DNA from: Flavobacteriales bacterium
GTDB lineage: Bacteria > Bacteroidota > Bacteroidia > Flavobacteriales_F > PHOS-HE28
Direction of reading: 5' to 3'
DNA length: 15,431 bases
Assembly (NCBI GenBank): GCA_020854015.1
Contig: JADZGG010000161.1
Coordinates: forward strand, 1-15,431
Shown here one piece after another: positions 1 through 6,314 of this stretch (within the stretch, counting starts at the first letter, position 1; the number at the start of each line of letters is the position of its first letter). The translations under genes were made by a program, and so were the position numbers. The notes under the pieces were generated by a model. That model did not search any database, was not told where the DNA came from, and saw only the letters and a list, made by a program, of their open reading frames with translations.

Positions 1-10
1 CCTGTCCGCA

Positions 11-38
11 GGGTCCCCGCCAAAAGCGCGGGAGACCC
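11..38. other. GC-rich hairpin before the first gene
   Basis: GGGTCCCCGC (11-20) can pair with GCGGG-A-GACCC (28-38), giving a 10-bp stem with one bulged A (33) and a 7-base loop. No T-run follows, so it is a poor intrinsic terminator by itself. It may be the end of an upstream transcript outside the window or a leader structure of the gene at 76. Confidence 0.3.
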
Positions 39-75
39 TTCGGAGGTGTGACATCGCACGAACACCGCCGCCCCG

Positions 76-1092
76 ATGACACGCGAGCAGATCCACGCGC
101 TGATGGCCACGGGGGAATTCCCGGAAGGCAACGTTCCGGAGAAGCTGGTGGAGACGCACATCTCCTGGGTGCTGCTGTGCAACGCGAAGGTGTACAAGAT
201 CAAGAAGGCCGTGAAGTTGAGCTTTCTGGATTTCTCGACCCTCGAAAAGCGGAAGCACTTCGTGGAACAGGAGCTGCACCTGAACCAACGCCTGGCACCG
301 GCCGTGTACCTGCGCGCCTTGTCGGTGGTGCTGCACGACGGGCGGTACTGCATCGGTGGTACGGAAGGCGAATTGGTGGACCATGCGCTGGAGATGAAGC
401 GGCTGGACAACAGCTTGGAGATGGACGTGCTGCTGGCCCAAGGCAAGGTGGACCGCACGGACATCGATCGGGTCCTGCAGGTCCTGATCCCCTTCCATCG
501 GAACGCGGAGATCATTCGGGGGCACATCAGCGCCGCAGCGATCCTGTCCGATTTCGCGGACGTGGCGCAGATCCGGGACTTCTGTACCGCTTCCTTGGGT
601 GCCGCGCAGGGTGCGGACCTGATCGCGAGCATCGCTTGGGTGAAAGCCTTCCTCACGGAACAAGCCCCGCTGATCGAGCAACGCGACCGCGAAGGCTTCA
701 CCCGCGATGTACACGGCGATCTGCATGCGGGCAACATCTTCCTCACCGACCCGCCGACCCTCTTCGACTGCATCGAGTTCAGCCCGCACTTCCGGCGGAT
801 CGACCTGCTGAACGAGCTGGCCTTCTTTACCATGGAACTGGAGTTCGCAGGCCACCCGGAACTCAGTGCCCACCTGATGGAGCGGTACAACAGCGCCTTC
901 CCGGTGATGCGGAACGCCGCCGATCGCAAGCTCTATCTGTTCTACAAGCTCTACCGCGCCAACGTGCGCATGAAGGTGAATGCGATCCGCGTGCAGCAGA
1001 CCAAGGAAGCCGGCGAACGCGGCAAGCGGATGGAGTTGTTCACGCGGTATTTCGAATTGTATAGGGGGTATTGGAAGGTGCTGGCGGGGTAG
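76..1092 (+). CDS. COG2187-type aminoglycoside phosphotransferase-fold protein (stand-alone)
   Basis: This 338-residue protein has the kinase fold of the APH/choline-kinase superfamily. The Brenner-type catalytic motif HGDLHAGN is at residues 213-220. A metal-binding Asp follows in DCIEF (231-235), the equivalent of the DFG region. The N-terminus (ETHISWVLL, VYKIKKAV, LSFLDFSTLEKR, residues 26-58) matches what I know of the COG2187 family, where the VYKIKK lysines lie in the nucleotide-binding lobe. Many COG2187 proteins carry a second, C-terminal P-loop kinase domain of about 170 residues; it is absent here, and no GxxGxGKS motif is visible. The substrate is unknown. Nothing shows antibiotic modification, and the family should not be read as resistance. 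ATG 76 is the first possible start after the in-frame TGA at 49-51. A GGAGG (42-46) lies too far upstream to set the start. Likely cytosolic: no signal peptide. Confidence 0.85.
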   Translation: MTREQIHALMATGEFPEGNVPEKLVETHISWVLLCNAKVYKIKKAVKLSFLDFSTLEKRKHFVEQELHLNQRLAPAVYLRALSVVLHDGRYCIGGTEGELVDHALEMKRLDNSLEMDVLLAQGKVDRTDIDRVLQVLIPFHRNAEIIRGHISAAAILSDFADVAQIRDFCTASLGAAQGADLIASIAWVKAFLTEQAPLIEQRDREGFTRDVHGDLHAGNIFLTDPPTLFDCIEFSPHFRRIDLLNELAFFTMELEFAGHPELSAHLMERYNSAFPVMRNAADRKLYLFYKLYRANVRMKVNAIRVQQTKEAGERGKRMELFTRYFELYRGYWKVLAG

Positions 1093-1178
1093 GCTGTGCA
1101 GGGGCTTCCGCCGTATGGTAGAAACCCCGGGAAGGTTTGAAGACCTCGTGGCCTACCTCTGAACAATAGCATGAACAC

Positions 1179-1403
1179 ATGAAGACCACACGGGAGCTAA
1201 CGGCCATCATAGAGCGGGAAGGCTCCGGGTATGTAAGCCTGTGCCCCGAGTTGGACGTGGCCAGCCAGGGCGACACCATCGAGGAAGCACGAGCGAGCCT
1301 GGTGGAAGCGCTGGAGCTGTTCTTCGAGACGGCCTCACCGAGCGAACTGCGGGAACGGCTGCATGAGGAGGTGCTGGTGACACGCGTACGGATCGAGGTG
1401 TGA
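1179..1403 (+). CDS. hicB: HicB-family antitoxin (short form)
   Basis: This 74-residue protein has the compact HicB fold: an N-terminal strand (TAIIEREGSGYVSLCPEL), then DVASQGDTIEEARASLVEALELFFE and a short basic/acidic tail. GYVSLCPELDVASQGDT is the typical signature of short HicB proteins that lack a separate DNA-binding domain. In the family, HicB binds and blocks the mRNA-cleaving toxin HicA. Here the partner frame begins two bases after the stop, as in normal hicBA operons, but it is broken, so this antitoxin probably has no local active toxin. An out-of-frame ATG at 1171 precedes the chosen ATG. The protein is complete and shows no damage itself. Confidence 0.88.
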   Translation: MKTTRELTAIIEREGSGYVSLCPELDVASQGDTIEEARASLVEALELFFETASPSELRERLHEEVLVTRVRIEV

Positions 1404-1404
1404 T

Positions 1405-1614
1405 ATGCGCACGCTCAGTGGTAAAGAGATATGCACCATCCTGCAGAAGCATGGTTTCGAGCAGGTCCGTCAGCGCGGTAGCCATGTGATCATGCAAAAG
1501 CAGGTGCAGGGCTCCACGATCACGGTTCCCGTTCCCGACCAGAAGTAGTTGCGGATCGGCACCTTGTGATCGATCATCCAGCAAAGTCAATTGGGCCGGT
1601 CGCTATTCTCTTGA
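1405..1614 (+). pseudogene. hicA: hicA toxin remnant with two in-frame stop codons
   Basis: Reading from ATG 1405, two bases after the hicB stop, gives 47 residues with the HicA dsRBD-like core: LSGKEICTILQKHGF, then VRQRGSHVIMQ carrying the family's catalytic His (residue 27), then STITVPVPDQK. A TAG (1546-1548) follows, then LRIGTL, a TGA (1567-1569), and SIIQQSQLGRSLFS to a final TGA (1612-1614). Joined across the stops, the frame reads like a full-length HicA of about 69 residues, whose family pattern is K-E-L-(R/K)-x-G-T-L-R-S-I-(I/L). TAG therefore stands where Glu (GAG) is expected and TGA where Arg (CGA) is expected, each one substitution away. The 47-residue product lacks the C-terminal helix and is probably inactive. 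TAG and TGA both end neighbouring genes, so readthrough or recoding is not supported. Confidence 0.82.
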
Positions 1615-1711
1615 TCGTCATCGAAGAAGGGATCTCCACCATGGTTGCCCATTACGGCAGGGCACTCTTCATACGACCCTGTCGCAATGCGTGCCGGCGC
1701 ATCCCGCGTTG

Positions 1712-2875
1712 TCAGCCTTCATCGCTCGTGCAAAGGATATCCTCGATCGGTAGGCGTAGCGAGCGCACTTCTGTCGCACCGGCAAGGGTCAACTTCATCA
1801 TGAATGCGGGCTGTTGTTCCTGCGCATTGAACAGGGAACGCAGCTCTTGGAGCAGTTCGCGGCATTTGCGCGTTTCTGCATCACCCAGCACACTTGGTGG
1901 TGGCAGCTCGGCAAGGTGTCCTAGAAAGATGGCGGCCGATACCGGGTGGACCGATACGCCCATCGCCGTCGCTTGCAACCAGACCCGTTGTGCAGCGCGT
2001 CCGGCCATCAGGCGTCCCGGCAGGTCCAGTTTTGGCACGGTCACCAGCACCACTGCGGCCGCTGTCCGCACGGCATCGGCGGTCGGGCGCTCCAAGGCAC
2101 GGCTACCGCTCCAACGCATCAGGTCCATGACCCACGGTTTGGCCGCAAGCCGCAGGGCCCACTGACCAACGAGCGGTAATCCAAGGGTCCGCACATCCAG
2201 ACCGTCCCGGGTCCGGGATGCTTCCGATGCCGTCCAACGCACCTCGCGCTCGAAGAACTCGGCATGGCCCTGCCGGTCAAAGAACCGTATCTGTTCCACG
2301 GCCCCGCTGATGCTGCCCAACCGAGTCAGCACATCGCGGTCCTGGACCACCAGCAGTCGCGTATCCTTGGTAGTTGCCAAGGCTTTCTGCAATGCGGCGA
2401 TCGTTCCTGAAGGCAGCTCCGTGCCCAGAGCGGGATTCCGGTTGGTATGTCGGGTAGCGAGCTGATCCGACCACTGGCAGGACTCTGGGCGAGGCGTTCC
2501 CTCGACACGTTCGAACCAAGCGATCGGACCCGGACCGACATCCGCAGCCAGATGAACTTCGAGTTGCGCTCCCGAGGCACCGGCCCGCTGCAACACGTTC
2601 TCAATGAACATCCCGAGCGCAATGTGCGGGATCATGCGTTCGGGGTCGAGGACGGAGTAGGACCGTTCAGCCTCGTGGTACAAGAACAGGCGGCCACCAT
2701 GCAACAGCAATTTCCAGGGTTGGTCATTGCCTGCCGAGGGTGCCAGAGCGCCTGCCGACGCAAGGTCCTTGGCCAGCTCGGCATCGATGGTCTGGTGTGG
2801 CATCGCAAGTCCGAGCTGCGATGCATGCAGGATCATATCCTTCAGTACGAGAGGTGCGGGCCGGTCCATGTCCAT
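1712..2875 (-). CDS. Nitroreductase-fold protein, Acg/Rv1355c type
   Basis: This 387-residue protein shows the signatures of the Acg-like branch of the FMN-dependent nitroreductase superfamily. ALAPSAGNDQPWK (residues 44-55) is the N-terminal flavin-site motif, TRHTNRNP (131-138) corresponds to the family's R-x-T-x-R-x-P motif, and GRAAQRVWLQATAMGVSVHP (292-311) is the C-terminal helix region. Acg proteins are thought to bind FMN, and their physiological substrate is unclear. From memory, the opening residues resemble the linker entering the nitroreductase half of Rv1355c-like proteins, which carry a ThiF/E1-like domain in front. No such domain is encoded here: an in-frame TGA (2884-2882) lies three codons before ATG 2875, so the protein really starts here or at the Met two codons later. 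No signal peptide. It is convergent with the hicBA remnant, with 97 bases between them and no strong terminator. Confidence 0.8.
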   Translation of the reverse strand: MDMDRPAPLVLKDMILHASQLGLAMPHQTIDAELAKDLASAGALAPSAGNDQPWKLLLHGGRLFLYHEAERSYSVLDPERMIPHIALGMFIENVLQRAGASGAQLEVHLAADVGPGPIAWFERVEGTPRPESCQWSDQLATRHTNRNPALGTELPSGTIAALQKALATTKDTRLLVVQDRDVLTRLGSISGAVEQIRFFDRQGHAEFFEREVRWTASEASRTRDGLDVRTLGLPLVGQWALRLAAKPWVMDLMRWSGSRALERPTADAVRTAAAVVLVTVPKLDLPGRLMAGRAAQRVWLQATAMGVSVHPVSAAIFLGHLAELPPPSVLGDAETRKCRELLQELRSLFNAQEQQPAFMMKLTLAGATEVRSLRLPIEDILCTSDEG

Positions 2876-2881
2876 GGTTGA

Positions 2882-3073
2882 TCAGCAATATTCGCTCAAC
2901 AAGGCCAATTCGAACATGACGAATGTTCTCCGGTCCGGTTCGATGCCCGAAAGCGACCGGGACAAGGTACGGTTCAAGGTGCCGGTTGGTCGATCCGCAG
3001 CATTCATCCGGGTGGATGACGAAAACTCCGCGATCGCATGGAAGAACTCCTCATCAAGGTCCTGAAGTCCCAT
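2882..3073 (-). CDS. Possible small unassigned protein upstream of the nitroreductase
   Basis: This frame encodes 63 residues starting MGLQDLDEEFFHAIAEF and ending FELALLSEYC. Its stop lies six bases before the nitroreductase ATG, as in a tight operon. A longer start at 3193 (103 residues) is possible, but the added N-terminus looks non-coding. The composition, alternating acidic helix-like and basic segments, and the third-codon-position choice look moderately protein-like. I recognise no family. The opposite strand is also open across part of this stretch, so this may be a chance frame in an intergenic region. Confidence 0.25.
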   Translation of the reverse strand: MGLQDLDEEFFHAIAEFSSSTRMNAADRPTGTLNRTLSRSLSGIEPDRRTFVMFELALLSEYC

Positions 3074-3235
3074 GCGGTGTTGAACAGGCAGCATGTGGAT
3101 CGGTGAGCACGTGGACCCAATGGATCCTGGCAACGCGCGATGAACCTTAGGGCAGCGCACTTCCACCGTCGATCCATTCTGTCCGATCGTCATCCCCTGA
3201 TGCTAGGCATGGTCCTTGCACCCTCGGTAGTTACA

Positions 3236-5644
3236 ATGAGAACCAAGGTCAACGACTACCCGTTTCCGAGATACGCACAAGGCTCCTCCATCCGTGTCGG
3301 CATGCTCGGCATGCTGCTGGCATTCGGGGGCTTGAGCCACGCGATGGTCCCTGTGGACGACCAATGGCCGGTGAAGTTCACTGCCGGCAATGACCAGGTC
3401 CAGGTGTTCGCGCCCCAACCCGAGGAGGTCCACGGAGACCACTTCAAGGCGCGATTCGCCGTGAGTCTGCAACGTCAGCAGGACAAGAGCCCGGTCTTCG
3501 GCGCGGTTTGGGGCGATGGTGTACTGGATCTGGATCGGTCCACACGCCTGGGCAAGCTTACGCAGTTCACGGTAACGGATATCCGCTTCCCCGGCATCGA
3601 AGAAGAAGGGGAGAAGCAGCGTCTATCCACGATGCTCAGCGAAGGGATCCTGGCACATACTGCGCCCATTCCCATCGATTGGTTGATCGCGGCGCTGGAG
3701 AACGAAGAGCAGGGCATGGCCACCTACGCCAACGACCCCCCGGAGATCATCTACATGGAAGAGCCCGCTGTGCTCGTTTTCATCGATGGCGAACCGCGTT
3801 ACCAGGCCGTTGAGCAAAAGGACAATGTGTACAGCGACCCGATCTATACGGCCAAGGGGCGCTCCATCGATCGCGTGGTGAACACCCCCTTCCTGCTGGT
3901 GAGGCCCAGTGGTGGCGACCATTACCTCTATGGCTCGGACCGCTGGTTCACGTCCAGTACGATCACGGGTCCCTGGTCCCGGACCTATACCGTTCCACAG
4001 GAACTGCGCGAGCTGGCGAACCAAGTGGATACAACGGCCTCGCTGTCGGCATCCAAGTCCGATGGGTCCGCCACGGTTCCCAAGATCGTGGTGCGCACCA
4101 CCCCTGCTGTCCTTTTGGATCTGGATGGACCACCGCAATTCCAGCCATTGCCAGGGACGGCCTTGCTGTACGCCACCAATACGGAGGACGATCTATTCCT
4201 CGACGTAGCATCGCAGGATACATACCTCCTGGCCAGTGGTCGGTGGTTCGCAACACACGACCCCAAGACCGGACCTTGGCGCTATGTCCCGGCGGATCGC
4301 TTGCCTGCGGAGTTCAGCAAGATCCCGGAGGGCTCGGCCAAGGATGGAGCCCTGGCGCACATCGCCGGAACACCGGCCGCCCGGGAAGCGGTGCGTGATG
4401 CGAGCATTCCCCAGACCGCACAGGTGGACCGTACGAGCGCTAGCCTTTCGATCACTTATGATGGAGACCCGCAATTCCAGCGGATCGCCGGTACGCAAGT
4501 GGACTATGCGCTCAACTCCAGCGTGACGGTGCTCCGGATCCAAGGGAAGTACCATGCGCTGGATCAGGCCGTGTGGTTCAACGGGCCCACACCGAACGGC
4601 CCGTGGACCGTGAGCACCGAAGTGCCTGCCGAAGTGAACACCATACCGCCGGAGAGCCCAGTGTACAACACCCGGTATGTGGAGATCTACGACTACACCC
4701 CGACCACGGTCTATGTCGGCTATACGCCGGGGTATCTCGGTTCCTATGTCCAGAACGGCGTAGTGATCTATGGGACCGGTTATTACTACCGACCATGGCC
4801 GGGCCGCTGGTATCCGCGACCCTATACCTGGGGCTTCGGTGTGCACTACAACCCATGGGTGGGCTGGGGTTATGGCTTGGGCTGGGGCTGGAATTGGTAC
4901 TACCCGAGTTGGTATGGCTACGGCTGGGGTGGCTACTATCGTCCCTATGGGTACGGCTGCGGTATGGGCTGGTGGGGTCCTTATGGGTACTATCCATCGG
5001 CCGTGGACCACAACCACTACTACTACGGTCACCGCACTTCACTTGGCAGTGGTTCCACCACGGGGTCGAGACCAGCGGGTGTGGTACGCCATTCGGCCAC
5101 GGACCTGTACGCCGGACGCACTGCTGCCGGCATTCGATCGGCAAGTGTATCCCGTTCCTCCGGTGTGATGGCCGAGATGCCGACCAGCCGCTCCACGGCC
5201 TCGGGTTCCACCGGCATGGACCATTTCACCGACAGGTCCGGCAACGTGTACCGGCGCGATGGAAGTAGCACGGAGCGGTACGAGAACGGCCGTTGGCAGA
5301 AGCTCCCCGAGCAAAGTCCGGTCGTACAGCCGAATGAAAAGCCCAACACGAGCACACGTTCAACGCAACCGGTAAAACCTGCTCCGGTAACGAAACCTCA
5401 GGTGGATCCACGTCGCATCCAAGAGGATCGACAGCGAGGGGAGCAGCGCGTGATCGATCACAACCGCTCACAGCCAACAACGGCGCCAACGCGCACGGCT
5501 CCTACCACGACCCCGAGCCCCCAACGCACGGCACCGAGCAGGAGCACACCATCGCCTAGCACCGCGCCTTCGCGCACTCCGGCAGCACCCCGCACTCCGG
5601 CACCATCCCGCACTCCCGCACCAACACCGCGTAAGGGGCGTTAA
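3236..5644 (+). CDS. Exported GPW-repeat protein with Gly/Tyr/Trp-rich region
   Basis: With ATG 3236 the protein has 802 residues and a signal peptide of about 36 residues (basic start, then VGMLGMLLAFGGLSHA). The frame stays open up to ATG 3140, but that adds 32 residues before the signal peptide and is less likely. After an N-terminal domain there are three related repeats at about 168-262, 281-372 and 401-478. Each has a PAxLxxxDGxPxFQ-like strand and ends in WF...GPW, followed in the first two by a leucine/proline stretch (LPAEFSKIP in the second). Residues about 512-598 are extremely rich in Gly, Tyr and Trp. A short GNVYRRDGSSTERYENGRW unit follows (about 666-684), then a Pro/Thr/Ser/Arg tail with PSRTPAP-type repeats. 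I recall close relatives in many Proteobacteria and Bacteroidota, often labelled 'carbohydrate-binding family V/XII' without proof. It lacks a T9SS C-terminal domain. A role at the cell surface or periplasm is inferred; its biochemical function is unknown. It is followed by a strong terminator. Confidence 0.85.
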   Translation: MRTKVNDYPFPRYAQGSSIRVGMLGMLLAFGGLSHAMVPVDDQWPVKFTAGNDQVQVFAPQPEEVHGDHFKARFAVSLQRQQDKSPVFGAVWGDGVLDLDRSTRLGKLTQFTVTDIRFPGIEEEGEKQRLSTMLSEGILAHTAPIPIDWLIAALENEEQGMATYANDPPEIIYMEEPAVLVFIDGEPRYQAVEQKDNVYSDPIYTAKGRSIDRVVNTPFLLVRPSGGDHYLYGSDRWFTSSTITGPWSRTYTVPQELRELANQVDTTASLSASKSDGSATVPKIVVRTTPAVLLDLDGPPQFQPLPGTALLYATNTEDDLFLDVASQDTYLLASGRWFATHDPKTGPWRYVPADRLPAEFSKIPEGSAKDGALAHIAGTPAAREAVRDASIPQTAQVDRTSASLSITYDGDPQFQRIAGTQVDYALNSSVTVLRIQGKYHALDQAVWFNGPTPNGPWTVSTEVPAEVNTIPPESPVYNTRYVEIYDYTPTTVYVGYTPGYLGSYVQNGVVIYGTGYYYRPWPGRWYPRPYTWGFGVHYNPWVGWGYGLGWGWNWYYPSWYGYGWGGYYRPYGYGCGMGWWGPYGYYPSAVDHNHYYYGHRTSLGSGSTTGSRPAGVVRHSATDLYAGRTAAGIRSASVSRSSGVMAEMPTSRSTASGSTGMDHFTDRSGNVYRRDGSSTERYENGRWQKLPEQSPVVQPNEKPNTSTRSTQPVKPAPVTKPQVDPRRIQEDRQRGEQRVIDHNRSQPTTAPTRTAPTTTPSPQRTAPSRSTPSPSTAPSRTPAAPRTPAPSRTPAPTPRKGR

Positions 5645-5658
5645 GAGCGTGGAATGCA

Positions 5659-5695
5659 CAAGGCCCACTGGCGAACGGGTTGCCAGTGGGCCTTG
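5659..5695 (+). terminator. Strong intrinsic terminator
   Basis: A perfect 14-bp stem is formed by CAAGGCCCACTGGC (5659-5672) and GCCAGTGGGCCTTG (5682-5695), with a 9-base loop. GGCGTTTT follows on the plus strand. It starts 15 bases after the stop of the gene ending at 5644, so it most likely ends that transcript. Confidence 0.85.
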
Positions 5696-5908
5696 GCGTT
5701 TTGCGGAGCCGTGGATCAGTGCGCTCCTGCATGTGGGACGGTGAGCGCTCCGCGTGCTGTGGATGCGTGCCGACCCAACTCCGTTGCTTGGACGAGTTCG
5801 CCCAGGGCCATCGCCTCTTATCCACCGCAACTGCCGTATGATCTCATCAGCATGACTCGGGATCCGCCTGCATCTCATACCAACAGAGCCTTCTGTTCCG
5901 GCATCAGC
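5696..5908. other. Intergenic stretch without a recognised gene
   Basis: No credible reading frame was seen on either strand. GCGGAGC (5703-5709) can pair with GCTCCGC (5747-5753) across a long loop. CAGA/TCTG around 5884-5895 makes a very weak hairpin. Neither is convincing evidence of an RNA gene. Confidence 0.4.
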
Positions 5909-5931
5909 TATAGGGTACCTCGAAGTACCTC
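5909..5931 (+). repeat. Left 23-bp inverted repeat
   Basis: Perfect reverse complement of 6082-6104. It includes most of two tandem copies of the 10-mer GTACCTCGAA (5915-5934), so each end also has an internal direct repeat and partial palindromy. Confidence 0.85.
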
Positions 5932-5985
5932 GAACGGATGGCACAAGTGCTTATCGTCCTGGGCAGACAAGGCGCGACGAAAGGA

Positions 5986-6003
5986 AGTTACCCATAGGTA
6001 ACT
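5986..6003 (+). repeat. Hairpin with CATA loop, copy 1
   Basis: AGTTACC pairs with GGTAACT (7 bp) around the four-base loop CATA. It shares loop sequence and layout with the hairpin at 6054-6069 inside the same inverted-repeat element. Confidence 0.65.
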
Positions 6004-6053
6004 GACTGAGGAGTAACGCCGGATGACCAAACGAGAAGTGCTTGCCCGAAGGG

Positions 6054-6069
6054 TCGGCCCATAGGCCGA
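6054..6069 (+). repeat. Hairpin with CATA loop, copy 2
   Basis: TCGGCC pairs with GGCCGA (6 bp) around CATA. The stem sequence is unrelated to that at 5986-6003 but the loop is identical, which suggests a conserved fold rather than a simple duplication. Confidence 0.65.
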
Positions 6070-6081
6070 TGCCGCCGGAGT

Positions 6082-6104
6082 GAGGTACTTCGAGGTACCC
6101 TATA
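6082..6104 (-). repeat. Right 23-bp inverted repeat
   Basis: Perfect reverse complement of 5909-5931. Homology stops abruptly on both sides of the 23 bases. Confidence 0.85.
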
Positions 6105-6195
6105 TTCATTTACGCTATCTGCGGAAGGAATTAGGACCCGATAGTCCTGCGGGTTCGCCGAAGTGCCCATCAAAATTCCAGCAAAGAGCCGTACC

Positions 6196-6225
6196 CTTGC
6201 GGCTTGCCGAGGCCATGTATCATTG
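6196..6225 (+). promoter_or_regulatory. Possible Bacteroidota-type promoter for the T9SS repeat protein
   Basis: TATCATTG (6218-6225) differs at one position from the Bacteroidota -7 consensus TAnnTTTG. CTTG (6196-6199) lies 18 bases upstream, near the usual place of the TTTG -33 element. A transcript from here would have a leader of about 80 bases. The match is imperfect and could be chance. Confidence 0.2.
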
Positions 6226-6257
6226 GTCGCAGAATACCATGATGCCATCCTTTCCAT

Positions 6258-6274
6258 GAGCAGGGCTCCTGCTC
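6258..6274 (+). promoter_or_regulatory. Leader hairpin 40 bases before the start at 6315
   Basis: GAGCAGG and CCTGCTC form a perfect 7-bp stem with a GCT loop. A T5 run (6293-6297) follows about 20 bases later, too far for a standard terminator. It may stabilise the leader or block access, but no regulator is evident. Confidence 0.3.
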
Positions 6275-6314
6275 CCCAAGTGCCTCGATCGCTTTTTCAA
6301 CCCCACCCGAACTG

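Larger units (their letters stand above)
5909..6104. mobile_element. Candidate MITE-like or structured repeat element with perfect inverted ends
   Basis: The ends (5909-5931 and 6082-6104) are perfect inverted copies of 23 bases beginning TATAGGGTACCTCGAA. The outermost TA on each side could be a target duplication, as made by Tc1/mariner or IS630-type transposases; the element proper would then be 5911-6102. The inner 150 bases carry no plausible transposase frame. They hold two short hairpins with identical CATA loops and two copies of AAGTGCTT (5945-5952, 6036-6043). The region may be a non-autonomous transposon, a dispersed intergenic repeat, or a structured transcript. Copies elsewhere in the genome cannot be seen from one window. 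Confidence 0.5.

Noticed and set aside
48..1064. 338-codon plus-strand frame overlapping the phosphotransferase gene
   Set aside because: Arg/Gly/Pro-rich out-of-frame translation of the gene at 76-1092, which carries conserved motifs.
1546..1569. Reassigned stop codons (TAG/TGA read as amino acids) in hicA
   Set aside because: TAG ends the genes at 1092 and 12809, and TGA ends those at 1403, 8894, 12178 and 13800 at sensible protein ends, so recoding is not supported.
4193..5032. 279-codon open frame on the minus strand rich in Val, Pro and Thr
   Set aside because: It mirrors the repeat and Gly/Tyr/Trp-rich coding region on the plus strand; its composition is a by-product of GGN/TAY codons.
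5551..5640. Short tandem repeats in DNA near the end of the GPW-repeat gene, considered as a CRISPR-like or regulatory array
   Set aside because: They encode the Pro/Ser/Arg/Thr repeats of the protein tail in frame, are imperfect and lack spacers.
5988..6257. 89-codon minus-strand frame across the inverted-repeat element
   Set aside because: It runs through one inverted end and the internal hairpins and has no protein-like pattern. A spurious frame of a structured repeat is more likely than a gene.
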